DNA from: Candidatus Omnitrophota bacterium
GTDB taxonomy: Bacteria; Omnitrophota; Gorgyraeia; Duberdicusellales; 4484-171
Length of the DNA stretch: 61,796 bases
Assembly (NCBI GenBank): GCA_003154195.1
Contig: PMCS01000015.1
Location: 1 to 61,796, forward strand
Reading direction: 5' to 3'
The notes beneath the pieces are model-generated. The model was not told the origin of the DNA, searched no databases, and saw nothing but the letters and a program-made list of their open reading frames with translations. Both the position numbers and the translations under genes were made by a program. Shown piece by piece: positions 35,107 to 46,200 of this stretch; within the stretch, counting starts at the first letter, position 1, and every line of letters begins with the position of its first letter.

Positions 35107-35205
35107 AGGACGAGAGATGAGGGGTAAGGGAAGTCGAAAGCAGCGAAAAATACCGAAAGATGAGGGAAGATAGATGAGAAATGAAGTTGAAAATAAAGAT
35201 TAAAA

Positions 35206-36213
35206 ATGAAAAACAAAAAAATAAAAGGTGGGATTGTGTTATTCATGATGTTGGTTCCGGCGGTCGCTTTCGCGCAGGATTTGAACCGGGAACCGGCTGA
35301 GACAGGAAAAAAAGGCCATACGGAAACCGTATCGGCCATGAAGGCTAAAGGCACCGATGCTAACGCGAAAAATAACGGCGGCGTAACCGCGCTGATGATG
35401 GCCGCATTTACCGGAACTGTCGAAAACGTAAAGACTTTACTGGCCCGGGGCGAGGAAATCAATAAAAAAGATAACTACGGCCGGACTGCCCTGATGTGGG
35501 CAGCAAAGACCGGATATACCCCAATCGTCACGCTCTTGCTGGCCCGGGACGCCGATGCCAACGCCAGGACTATCGCCGGGCGGAGCGCTTTAGTCGAGGC
35601 CGCGGAGAACGGGTATACCGAGATCGTCACCGCCCTGGCGGCCAAAGGCGGCGACGCCAATGAAAAAACCGACAGCGGCGTAACAATCCTGATGAGAGCG
35701 GCGCAGGGAGGACACACGAAAACAGTCAGCGCCTTATTATCCCTGGGCGCTGATGCCAACGCGAAAGATATCAACGATACAACCGCCTTGATGCGGGCAG
35801 CAAGAAGCCGGCACGCCGATACCGTCGCCGCCTTACTGGCCCATGGCGCCGATGCCAACGCGAAAGATAAAACCGGCAAGACCGCCCTTATCTGGGCGGC
35901 AAACGAACCGGGGCAATGCTTCCCGGGAGCGAAAAAAAACGGCGTGGTTACCGATGACAGTGTTACGGCCGCCTCAACCGTCAGGGCCTTGTTGGACAAA
36001 GGCGCCGATGTCAACGCGAAAGATAACCATGGATTGACCGCCTTGATGTCAGCAACGCGGGCACGGAACACCCTGATGATCAATGCTTTGCTATCCCGGG
36101 AAGCGGAAGTCAACGCTAAAACTAAAGACGGCAAAACCGCCTTGAAGCTGGCAATACATAAGGGATATACCGAAATCGCCCGTTTGCTGAAGCAGGCGGG
36201 AGCGAAGGAGTGA
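35206..36213 (+). CDS. exported ankyrin-repeat protein, long form
   Basis: 335 residues with a signal peptide (ending AVAFAQ, like the 9780 gene). About nine ankyrin repeats follow, most with GxTALMxAAxxGHxxTVxALLAxGADANAKD. One repeat is interrupted near residues 240-260 by an insert (PGQCFPGAKKNGVVTDDSVT). The C-terminus GYTEIARLLKQAGAKE is identical to the remnant at 32015-32065. A GTI-domain gene follows in both places, so the pair was duplicated. Partner unknown. Confidence 0.92.
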   Translation: MKNKKIKGGIVLFMMLVPAVAFAQDLNREPAETGKKGHTETVSAMKAKGTDANAKNNGGVTALMMAAFTGTVENVKTLLARGEEINKKDNYGRTALMWAAKTGYTPIVTLLLARDADANARTIAGRSALVEAAENGYTEIVTALAAKGGDANEKTDSGVTILMRAAQGGHTKTVSALLSLGADANAKDINDTTALMRAARSRHADTVAALLAHGADANAKDKTGKTALIWAANEPGQCFPGAKKNGVVTDDSVTAASTVRALLDKGADVNAKDNHGLTALMSATRARNTLMINALLSREAEVNAKTKDGKTALKLAIHKGYTEIARLLKQAGAKE

Positions 36214-36544
36214 GGGACGAGGGATGAAAGATGATGGGCGAAGGATGAGAGAAACGGTAAAGAGTGAAAACATCGGTTGTATTTGTAACGATAGAAGATA
36301 ATGAACCTCCCTGCAGCAAGCTGCAGGGTATCAAATATCTATAAGGTAACCCTGGATAAGGTACAACCCTGCGGCAAGCCGCAGGTAATAAAATCTGGTT
36401 CGCCGTAACCGGCGAAACTTGATTTTATTATGCGGCTAATCGTTTTTCTGCGCCTACGGCTTGAAAAACTCAAGCCTTAGTAATAAAAACCCGTAAAGAC
36501 GGTAAGCAGGATAAAAGAGGATAATTAAAAACGAGGGTGGGACG
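36214..36544. other. gene-free region of stacked palindromic elements
   Basis: A GACGAGGGATGAAAGATGATG tract joins the ankyrin stop codon. Then follow CCCTGCAG/CTGCAGGG (36309-36328), CCTGCGG/CCGCAGG (36368-36385), the 45-nt palindrome (36386-36430) and the CTAATCGTTTTTCTGCGCC...CTTAGTAATAAAAA unit (36435-36488) shared with 16263-16318. No gene. Confidence 0.75.
36386..36430. repeat. 45-nt palindrome, sequence-divergent copy
   Basis: Perfect 10-bp outer stem TAATAAAATC/GATTTTATTA and inner TTCGCCG/CGGCGAA with a TAAC loop. It has the same length and double-stem layout as 11791-11835 and 13952-13996 although most inner bases differ. Confidence 0.7.
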
Positions 36545-36988
36545 ATGAAAAAAATACTTTTTGCCTTAATTGCTGTAGCCGCTATCGGTCTTTTTTGTTC
36601 TTTTCAACTGCCGTCAGCGAAAGCCGATGAAGCCAGGACATTTATCGGCACGATCAAATCTTTCCGGCCGGTTATGAGCCGTCCGCCCAAGTGGCCATGC
36701 GCGCGGTTTACCGCGGTTTCTGATAGCGGAGAGGAAATAGAGATTTATGTATTAGGCGGCTCCAGTACCTCTCCGACTTCGGCCACGGATTTCGACGGCA
36801 AGCCGATGGATAAACCGGGGTATTGTCACCGTCCCCAGGTAGGCAAAAAAGTAGAAGTCACCTATTCTACCGGAGAACATGAGATTTACGGAGGCCAGCG
36901 CGCGCAGGTGCAATATCCGACGATCACCAACGGCAACATCATCACCAATGGACAGCTGGGGGCGGATTCGATACGGCTGTTGGATTAG
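36545..36988 (+). CDS. exported single GTI-domain protein
   Basis: 147 residues. Its first 45 residues are almost identical to the protein at 32119-33195 (signal peptide, then EARTFIGTIKSFRPVM). It carries only the first domain and then diverges into a short Asn/Gly-rich end (GQRAQVQYPTITNGNIITNG, finishing ADSIRLLD). It is either a short paralog or a truncated copy. It follows the long ankyrin gene, as in the duplicated pair upstream. Confidence 0.82.
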   Translation: MKKILFALIAVAAIGLFCSFQLPSAKADEARTFIGTIKSFRPVMSRPPKWPCARFTAVSDSGEEIEIYVLGGSSTSPTSATDFDGKPMDKPGYCHRPQVGKKVEVTYSTGEHEIYGGQRAQVQYPTITNGNIITNGQLGADSIRLLD

Positions 36989-37231
36989 ACTCTGGCGGAT
37001 ACATAAAACCTAACATTATGGGGTTAAAATCCTACCCAAACTAGCGGTTTTGCTACTCCCACCCACACGGCCGTTGTTGGGCAAAAACCGGCGGTATTAT
37101 CAAAAAATTCCCCAAAAAACCTTCGGAATCCCCCCTTGTTTTTCCCTAAAAAATATGTTATATCTTCCTACTATAATATAATCGTTTCTGCCAGCAAAAA
37201 ACTATATAAAACAATATTTTTTAACGGAGGA
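36989..37231. other. leader region of giant gene 2
   Basis: Holds CTACCCAAACTAGCGGTTTTG (37031-37051), matching the box before the promoters at 9676 and 46852, and its near inverse TTGGGCAAAAACCGGCGGTA (37077-37096). A TATAAT at 37172-37177 may be the -10 of giant gene 2; no -35 is evident. Confidence 0.45.
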
Positions 37232-40200
37232 ATGATGCTTTCGTTTCTCGCTCAACCCAAACGCAAACTCTTCTCTAAGTTAACTCTTATACTGGTACTA
37301 TTCTCTTTTTTAGGTACCAGCCTGGGCACCAACTACGCCCACGCCGCTTTAGCCCTCCCTGAGCCTACCCAGTTGCTAGGCCTGTCTCCAAGCTACTCCT
37401 TTCCGATATTAAAGGGATTAAAACTCAACCCGGCTAACCCGCTACAGATAGAATTCATTATCGATAGCGCTAACCAGGATACGGTAAGTAAAGAAGAAGC
37501 ATCAAAACTGATAAGATACTTCTTAGCCGGATTGACTATCCCGGAAGACGATCTCTGGGTAAACCTATCCGTATATGAAAAAGACCATATAATCAATGAA
37601 TCTGCCGCTGCTACCGACGTAGGCCGGGATATGTTAGCCCAGGACTATGTCTTAAAGCAATTAGTCTCCTCTTTGACCTATCCGGAGAGTGAAGTGGGTA
37701 AAAGCTACTGGCAGAAAGCCTATCAAGCCGCGGCCAAGGCCTTTGGTACTACTGATATCAAACTAGATACCTTCAATAAGATATGGATCGCTCCGGATAA
37801 AGCCGAAGTCTATGAATATAAGAATACCGCCGTAGTCAACCAGGCTACTCTTAAGGCAATGCTCGAACAAGACTTTCTCGCATTGCAGAAAGGAACGAAG
37901 GACGAAGTCCGCCAATTTGTAAAACAAATTGGCGAGACCTCGCCATCCGCAGGATGGCGGGAACGAGGGATGAAGGACGAAAAAGCAGGACAAATCAACA
38001 AGGTGGCTTCGGATGTAATGCGTGAAGTCGTAGTACCTAAAATAACCGAAGATATCAATTCCGGCAAGAACTTTGCCACTTTAAGACAGATATACTACTC
38101 TCTGATCTTAGCTAAATGGTTTAAAGAGAAGTTTAAAGAATCCTTCTATAAACACTATATCAACCAGAAGAAGATCAAAGGCATCGATATCCATGACCCT
38201 ACGGCTAAAGAGCAGATCTATAACCTCTATACCCAGGCCTTTAAGAAGGGTATCTATGACTATATAAAAAAAGAAGTTGTACCGGTTGAGCCGGTTATGC
38301 CGGTTGCAGGGTTAAAATCTTCTAACGGACTCAACCGGCCTAACAGTTTTAAAACCGTTAGACGTAGGTACTTCTCCGGAGGAATAAACTTTCTGATCGG
38401 AGTTGTCTCCTCAGTCGTACCCTCGGCCACGTTTGATGCGACCCAGAGAATGGGTAAGTTTAACGCCGTGGGGACGCTTTTGACCAATGAGGTAGCTAAT
38501 GATAACTCGATAGGGGTGGCGGGAAGCCCGGCGGGGATGGAAACCGATGGACGAGGAATGAGGGATGAAGGAAGAGGGGAAGATACCGTAGGACGTGAGG
38601 ACGTGGGACGTGGGACGAAAGGAGCAAGCGCCAGTCCGGCTTCCGCCAGCCCCGTTAAGGATTTTGACGTTTTCTTAGGAGTTATCTTAAACGATGAAAG
38701 CCTCCAGCACGCGCATCCCGCGATTTACCAAAAAATTAAAGCCCGGGGCTCGGCAAACAAAGTAAGAGGAGATATCGTCAAGGAGTTGGATCTTATCAGA
38801 ACCCAATTAGGTGATGCGCAGGGGCCGGTGGATTTAGAGGCATTGCACCAATATTTGCTCGCTAAGGCCCAGGATTTTCGCGACAAAGGTGATTATAAAT
38901 CCGAGGCGATAGCCTATTTCCATGCGTTAAGAGTGTTGGCCGGGCCGATAAGCTCGTTGACTGAATTGATGGTGCACGACATTGCGTCCAAAGACCATTA
39001 CTCTTCTGTCCAGAAGTCATTGTTAGACGCGATATCCCGGTCGTACCGGGCTATCCCCCAGCATGAGATAGATTATTTTAATACTTTATGGAAATCCCGG
39101 AATACATCAATCCGGGAGCTATGGCAGTGGGTACAGAGAAACACCATTGTCGGGTGTTTAGATTATGTGGTTGACAGCGGCGATGGTTTCTGGGCAGGCC
39201 GCAGCCGCTGGGATAAGATTGACCAATCCTGTAAGTTTTTTGAAGCTTTGGAATCTCACCGGACGGGAGAAAGCAATGACCATTGGTATGATTATCTAAA
39301 CAGCAGAAGAGCGGCGGGAGAGGAGCCGTTGGATAGAGAACTATTAGAAGCAATGCAGGAAGGATACGACCGGATAGAGCAGGGAGGAAAAGACGAGACA
39401 ATAAAAAAAATAATATTCTTATCCAACCTTACTATGGATTATCCCAAGATTCTTTTAGGTAATGATGACGCCAGCGTAAGGCCGGTGCTGTGGCCTTTTT
39501 ACAAAATGCTTCCGATTGAAAAGGAAGATACGGAGCTGCTGCTTGTTCTTGCCGAAGAACACCGTGATTACCGGACCCTGGGGCTTGGCGATAGCCGCGG
39601 CCCCGAGGCATTTGTTAAAAAGCTTTCAGTTGAACCTCCCCAGCAGGAAGAAGAACGGCTGCCCGAGCCGGCTTACGACGCGCCGGCGGCAGCTAAATTA
39701 AAAGAAGCATTCAACGGAAACGGCGCGGATGTCGCAGGAAAATTAGAGGCGTTATACCAAAGCGGAGATTTAGCCAGAGCGATATCTTATCTTGCCCTGC
39801 TGGACCGGCCCAAGACAAAAGGGGTCACTATTTTACAGCATTGCGTACAAGTCGTCCGGTGGATGGCCGCAGTCGATGAGGGCGATTTTGCCGGATTCTC
39901 TGCTTTGAGAAAAGGTAAACCTTACATCCCTGAAAGTCACTTCCGCAGTTTAAGCCGGGCGTTGCGCCAGGCGCGGGATTATATCGCCGGATTATACGAC
40001 GAGCAAACGGCGAATCGGCTTATCTACCTGGCCGCGTTTATGCATGATATCGGGGATATCTTCAATTACGGCGACCACACCACCAGGGGAGCGGCGATGA
40101 TCGAGCCTGTGCTGGCGATCCTGGGCATTAATGACCGGCGCATTGCCAACTGGTTCCGGTTTATCATCAGGTACCATTCTGAATTCGGCGGTATGAATAT

Positions 40201-43200
40201 CGCGGAAAAGACCAACGCCCCGATTTTAGAGGCGCTGAAACAGGAATTTGATTTGCAAAGCGCGGGAGAAGCGGCCGAGGCGGATATGCTTTTGAAACTT
40301 ACGGTAGCAATCAATTCCGCGGACGTTATGTCTTATCAGGACGGAGTATTTTTTACCGCAGACGACGCCGAGCTAATGGCGGGTTACTTAAGCCTGGAGA
40401 AACTGGTAAGGTTCGACGCCGCAGAGTTCCGCCGGTTAAGATACGCCTGCAACGAGCGTGGAGTAGTAAACGAATTCAGGCTTGATGTTTTAGGCAAGAC
40501 AATGCGATTACTGCAGAAGCGTTACCGGGGATTCGCGCCGTTTCTGGGGTCAGCTGAAATGGGCCATTCTAAGGAAATATTTGCTAATCTTTCCGAGACC
40601 GACGTCGGGAGATTATTGAGGCTATCCTATATTATATCCCGCGCGCCGGGCCAAAACGCCGAAGCTCGCACTTTTGATTTTACCGCTTCCCGCCGGCTGG
40701 CCCCGTTAAGTTTCCAGCCGCTTCATGAAAGGCTGGCCGAGGTAGATTTTGAAAGATTAGCCGAGCTTCCCATTCATGATGCCGTCCGCTATCTGACCGA
40801 AATGGGATTGATTACCTATCTGAGCGGCGATGAAGGGACGGTGTATTACAATAATAAGTATTTAACCCATATTATACGTTATTTCAGCGCCGCGGCGATA
40901 AATACCCTGGCTTATTACGCTTCGCGCGGCGTCGGCACGCTTACCGACGACCATCTGGGCAACTTTTTAGTTATGTATAATTTGTCCGAAATCCACCGCT
41001 TAAGGATGTTTGCAAAGCACTGGCCGGTAATCCGTTTGTTATATGCCCTTTTAAACGGCGTGGTCAGAGGCGAAAAGATGTTTAATTTAAAGAGCATGGC
41101 GCCTAAGTTTGAAAACAGGAACGAAGAGCCTAAGGACCTGCTCTTAAGTATTGCCCGGGATTTAATCACGGAAGACCAGCAATACAGCCGCCAGCATCAG
41201 GAGGTTTATGACGCGCTTCGCGAGATCGACCAAGCCGGCCATATGCAGATTCTGATCGATTGGTTGAGCCGCGCCAATACGGTACGCTTGAACTATACCG
41301 CCCGCTGGGTTGATTTTGGGGCGGCGGGGTTTGTAAAATTTATTTATACCCTGGCTCTTTTATGGAGTAGAAGAACCGCCCAGGAAAAAGACAGGCCATA
41401 TTTATTTGCCGGAAAGTATATCGGAAAGCTGGAGAGAGAAAAAGTCGCGATTGTGGCTAAGACAGTGCCGGATATCGCAGGGCAATTCCAGAAACTTTGC
41501 GCGGGAGATATTTCCGAAGCAAAGTTCATCAGCGAAACTTTTGGTTTAACTGCCGAGGGATATTACGAAGATGCCGAAAAGACGATTGTTACTTTAACCC
41601 AGGCGGCGGCCGCGGCGAGCCCGATGGAAATGAAAACCGAAAGACGAGGGATGAAGGATGAAGGACGAAAAGATGATATTGCCGCGGAACGCGGGACGAA
41701 GGCGGGGAGCCCGGCAATTCCCGGGAACGCGCCAAGAATTCCCGTGACGTTTATTGCTTCTTCCGATCCTTATACGGTGAAGGGTGAAATTATAGTGCCC
41801 GAGGACGCGAAAAATGGTAAAGCAAAAATCTGCATACTGTCGATGGGCATGTTCATAGCATTATGGTCGAATATCTGGATTGAAAACGGCCGGATGATGC
41901 AAATAACCAATAGTGCTCAAACTAATGGGCTTACGCATAGCATTGCTTATGATGCCGTCAGGGATGTGTTGACAGTCGAAGCGCGTAACCTCAGCAATAC
42001 CCGTCAATTAGAGGCGTATCTTATCTCCGCCGCCAGCCCGGCCGAAGGCAAGACGAAAGTCGGATTGGTTTCAAGCGCGGTACCTCAAAGGATTCGGCGT
42101 CATGTAATAAAAAAGAAGGACGGCGTCGATCCTGAATATCTCGCAGGAATAAATGCCAAAGAAAAAAAGACGATAGTCATATACGGCGGGCTGGGTTCGT
42201 TAGGCGAGAGATTTCTGGGGCCCGGCATCCGCGAGCTGAACGATACATTTAACGTAGATTTCATCGCGGTGGACACCAAAGATCCTTCCCGGGAAGCCGA
42301 CAGGCGTTTTATAAAAAAACGTAAACAAGTGCTTAAAGATGCGGGTTTGCCGGTTAGCGCTTATTTTTCTATCGGAAATTTTGGTAAAGCGCTGGATAAG
42401 GCACGGGGAACGATTCGCATAAAAGGAAGAGATATTAAAGTCGACGGAGTTATCACTGCGGTACCTACTAAGTATCACCTCAAGTACGCGCAAACATGGG
42501 TCAGGAGAAACATACCGGTATGGATGGAAAAACCCATTACGATGGTTGACGAAATTCCCGGTTTAAAACGACTGAATACCCAGCATCCCGGAAAAATATT
42601 CGCGGTAGATTTTTTTATGGACAGCGATGCGTTGATGTCGGTCTTAAAAGATAAAGATATTTTAGGCGGCATAGGAAAAATTAAGCGTATCGACGGCCGC
42701 TGCGTTGAGACATGGGGGGTTGAGCGCGAACCCAGGAAGTGGCTCCTTGATCCCGCGATAAGCGGAGGCGGATTGATGATAGACACTGCGGTCCACCCCC
42801 TCGCGATGATCGAGTCGGTCTTAACAACAAAAGGGATGACGCTTGGGCAAGCGGAGGTTGAGGATTGCCGGCTTGCCCGGTATGTAAATAACCCTGCCGA
42901 TAAGATTGTTCCCAGCCAAACCGAGACGTATGGTTGGATTAAAGGGCGAGTAGGCGATATTGAATTTTATGTAGACAGCGGTAAAGGTGTAGGCCGGGTA
43001 TATTATGGAATCACCATAACCGGCGACAAGGGAAGCGTAGAGGTATTTGTAGGAACAGAAACCCTGGATCCTTATATTAAGGTAACGCATAAAGACAGCA
43101 GCGTCGATATGTATCGTTTTTCAAAAGGAAGCCTGGGGTATAAGAGGACATTTTTGGATTTCATGTTATTCTTGCACGGTTCTAAGAAACACGACGGAGT

Positions 43201-46200
43201 TGGGCTGGATACACGTATGTCGGCGGCCATGCATAGCTTAGAAGTGGTTGGCAAGGCATATAAAAAGTCCGAGGGGATAGGAACATATTTGCTAGGGAAT
43301 GATCCTACGGTACCGACTGAAGTTCAAGGAATGCCGTTTAAAGGGCTTCGTCCCAAAGGTAAGGCACTTTGGGGTAACGGTGAAGTTCTAACTAAATCGA
43401 AAAGTACTGTTGGTTCCAGCCCGGCAAGTGCGGAAAGACCGAGGGATGAAGTCCGCCAATTTACAAAACAAATTGGCGAGACCTCGCCATCCACCGGATG
43501 GCGGGGACGAGGGATGAGGGATGAAGGACGAAATGACGATACTGCCGTGGGCCGTGGAACGTCCGCGGCTTCGCCGCTGGGACGTGGGAAGAGGGAAAAA
43601 GGTAGTGCCAGCCCCTTGTGGTGGAATCTGCGCAAGCTAAAAAGCTATAAACTGGAGACACGAATTGAGGCAGCCAACCAGTTAGCCCTTCGTGGCGGCC
43701 GAGATATAATGGATATATTATTTGCAGCCTATCGCGGTGAACGGTCCTCTGGTGTCAGGAGTGCGATCATTAGAGCCCTTAAGCACAACAACAATTACGC
43801 AGGCCCTATGCTTGTCGACGCTCTCAGGGGCAGCGATCCGGATATCCGCGTTTCTGCCGTTATGGTTCTTGGGGAAATGAGAGACTCATCGTATGAAGAC
43901 GCCGTCTATGCCGCTTTTTCTAATACCAATCCCGTAGCAGTATATAACGCGCTTGTTAATATTAATGGGAAAATGCGAAGATCTGTCGAAGATATCTACG
44001 CTGAATTAAAAAGACAAGACGGTGATTTTAGTTTATTGCCCGAAGCCATTCGATTAGCGGCAGCAGGGTATGGATTCAAAGTTGAGGTAAAACGGGAAGT
44101 TGTGATTGACAAGGTAGGCCATGAAGGTGTAGTCGATGAGCAGATTAAGTCTTTTCCTACTGATAATAATGATAATGTTCAGGAGTATTTAGATCAAGGT
44201 TATCGTATAACAGATATTTCGGCGGATGGTTCATACATAGGATCGGGCAGCGCCGTTGGGTATTATTTTTATTTGGAAAAAAGAGGTTTGGTGTATAATT
44301 CGCCAACCGAGAAGGTTACTCGCACGCTTGTCCCTGTGAAAATTGGTTCCAGCCCGACATCAACCGCTATGAAGACAGCAGGGTCGCCGGTATCTTTGCC
44401 GATCGGCCTTTTAGATAAGACGATTGAGATTTTTAGCCAAGCCGATACCGAAAAATTAGATACGATAAAAGATTCTTTTAACTCTTTTGCCGACGGCCTT
44501 CTGCGTAGTTATAAACCTGAACCGGATGAGGCTGACTTGGCCAGAATAAAGCAGTTAACCGAGCATACCGTAGAATTTTTAAAAGCGATGAAATCAAGGG
44601 ACACCCGGATAAGAGGAGTAAAAGAAAAGTTGCTTCCAATCATCGGGTTGTTGCACGATATCGGTAAGGTAATTACTTATGTCGGCCATGAAGAGTCAGG
44701 GGTAAAGGTTTTAACCGACCATAATATTATCGGCCAATTGGTAGACAGTGGTTACATAAGTAAAGACGAAGGAGCGTTGGTTGAGACCGCGGTGCGCTAC
44801 CATACCTTTGTCGGCTTAAACTGGATTGGTGAAAAAGGTTATGTGACGTGGAAGGAATTTTTTGAAGACAGCGCGGTAGCAGCGTGGCGCGCCGGTAACG
44901 ATTTATCCACTTTACTTGAGCTCATCGCAAAAATGGGCATATTTGATCTTCTGGCCTATAAAAATTCCCTGCAGTCGTCGAGGGAAAAAGGATACATTGA
45001 TTTGGCCGAAACAGTAGCCGCTGCGGTTTCCCGCGGCGGAAACTTGGAAGAAAATCTTGCCGCTTTAGACCGGGAAAAATCCCCCGAGCGCGTTGAGCAC
45101 CTGATTTCCTGGAGAGATAATAATATGGATAGTTCTCGGCGCGTCGGTTATATGGGCGAATGGGGAAAAGCGGCAGAAGCCGTCCAGGCCCAGGAAGCGT
45201 TTATGAAAATTTTAGAAACCGTTACCGGCCACAGAGATATCCAGTCATTTATCAATGAAGCTTTAGGGAAAGAGGCAAATATTGAGCGATTCGGCGTTAT
45301 ATTTCCGGCACTGGCCTGGTCCGATGCTGCCGCCGCCGGGAGCGAAGAAGATTTCGCGAAGACTTTATATTTCTGGCAGGAAATAACGGCAGGACATTCC
45401 GTTAACCCCGGCGCGGTTAAATTCCTGGCTCTCTTGTTGCTGGCCGGTCGTATTTTTCCCGGGCATTCAAGCATTGTCACGCTCGGCAAGGACAATGTAG
45501 AAATAGCCAAATTGATAGGCAAACCGGGATTTTCCCGCTATCTTTATGCTTTAAACCAGGCAATGGCTTCTTTGACGGGGATAAAAGTATCGGAAGATAA
45601 GATTACTTTGCTGGGGGAAGGCGGCGCGCCACTCGGCTCATTTATGCAATTCGACCAAAGCAAAGGAACTATAACATTTTTTGCCGAACCGGCCGACGCT
45701 TCCAGCCCCGCTTTTCTGGATGATAACGCTAAAGCAGCGGGACGGAAAGCTTCGCTTTCCAGCCCGCTGGAACAGGGAAAGGTTGTCGATATTCCCAGCC
45801 GTCAAAACAGTAATTGGGTCTGGTTTCCCATGACTGAGCCGGAAAGGGCAGATTTTAAAGCAGGGAGAAAAGTTTTGCATATTTACGGTGAAAACAGCAA
45901 TGAGGCCCTGGCAGTAGTGCGTTATTTTTTGCCCGGAGAGCCGGACCCCCGGGCGCAAAAAATAAAAGTTGAGGCGCCAAAGGCCTCCGTAACCGGTCAA
46001 AATCCGTGGGAGGTAAATATCCAAAAAACGGGTTTAGTGGCCAAGATAATAGTTTCCTATGACCCTTCCGGGGAAAGAATACTGGTTAAGGGAAAAAATT
46101 TTGATTTGCGAGGAATCCCTAAACCATTCCATATGATGTTAGCCACACCAAGGGAGGGAGATGCCGGCCTGGTAGCAAAAGGGTTGGCAGGTGTCAGGTT

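Noticed and set aside
35475-36134. 219-codon minus-strand frame
   Set aside because: Antisense of the long ankyrin gene, with repeat pattern caused by the ankyrin repeats.
36298-36490. Regularly spaced palindromes as a CRISPR array
   Set aside because: Stems vary in sequence, spacing is irregular and there are no unique spacers of constant length.
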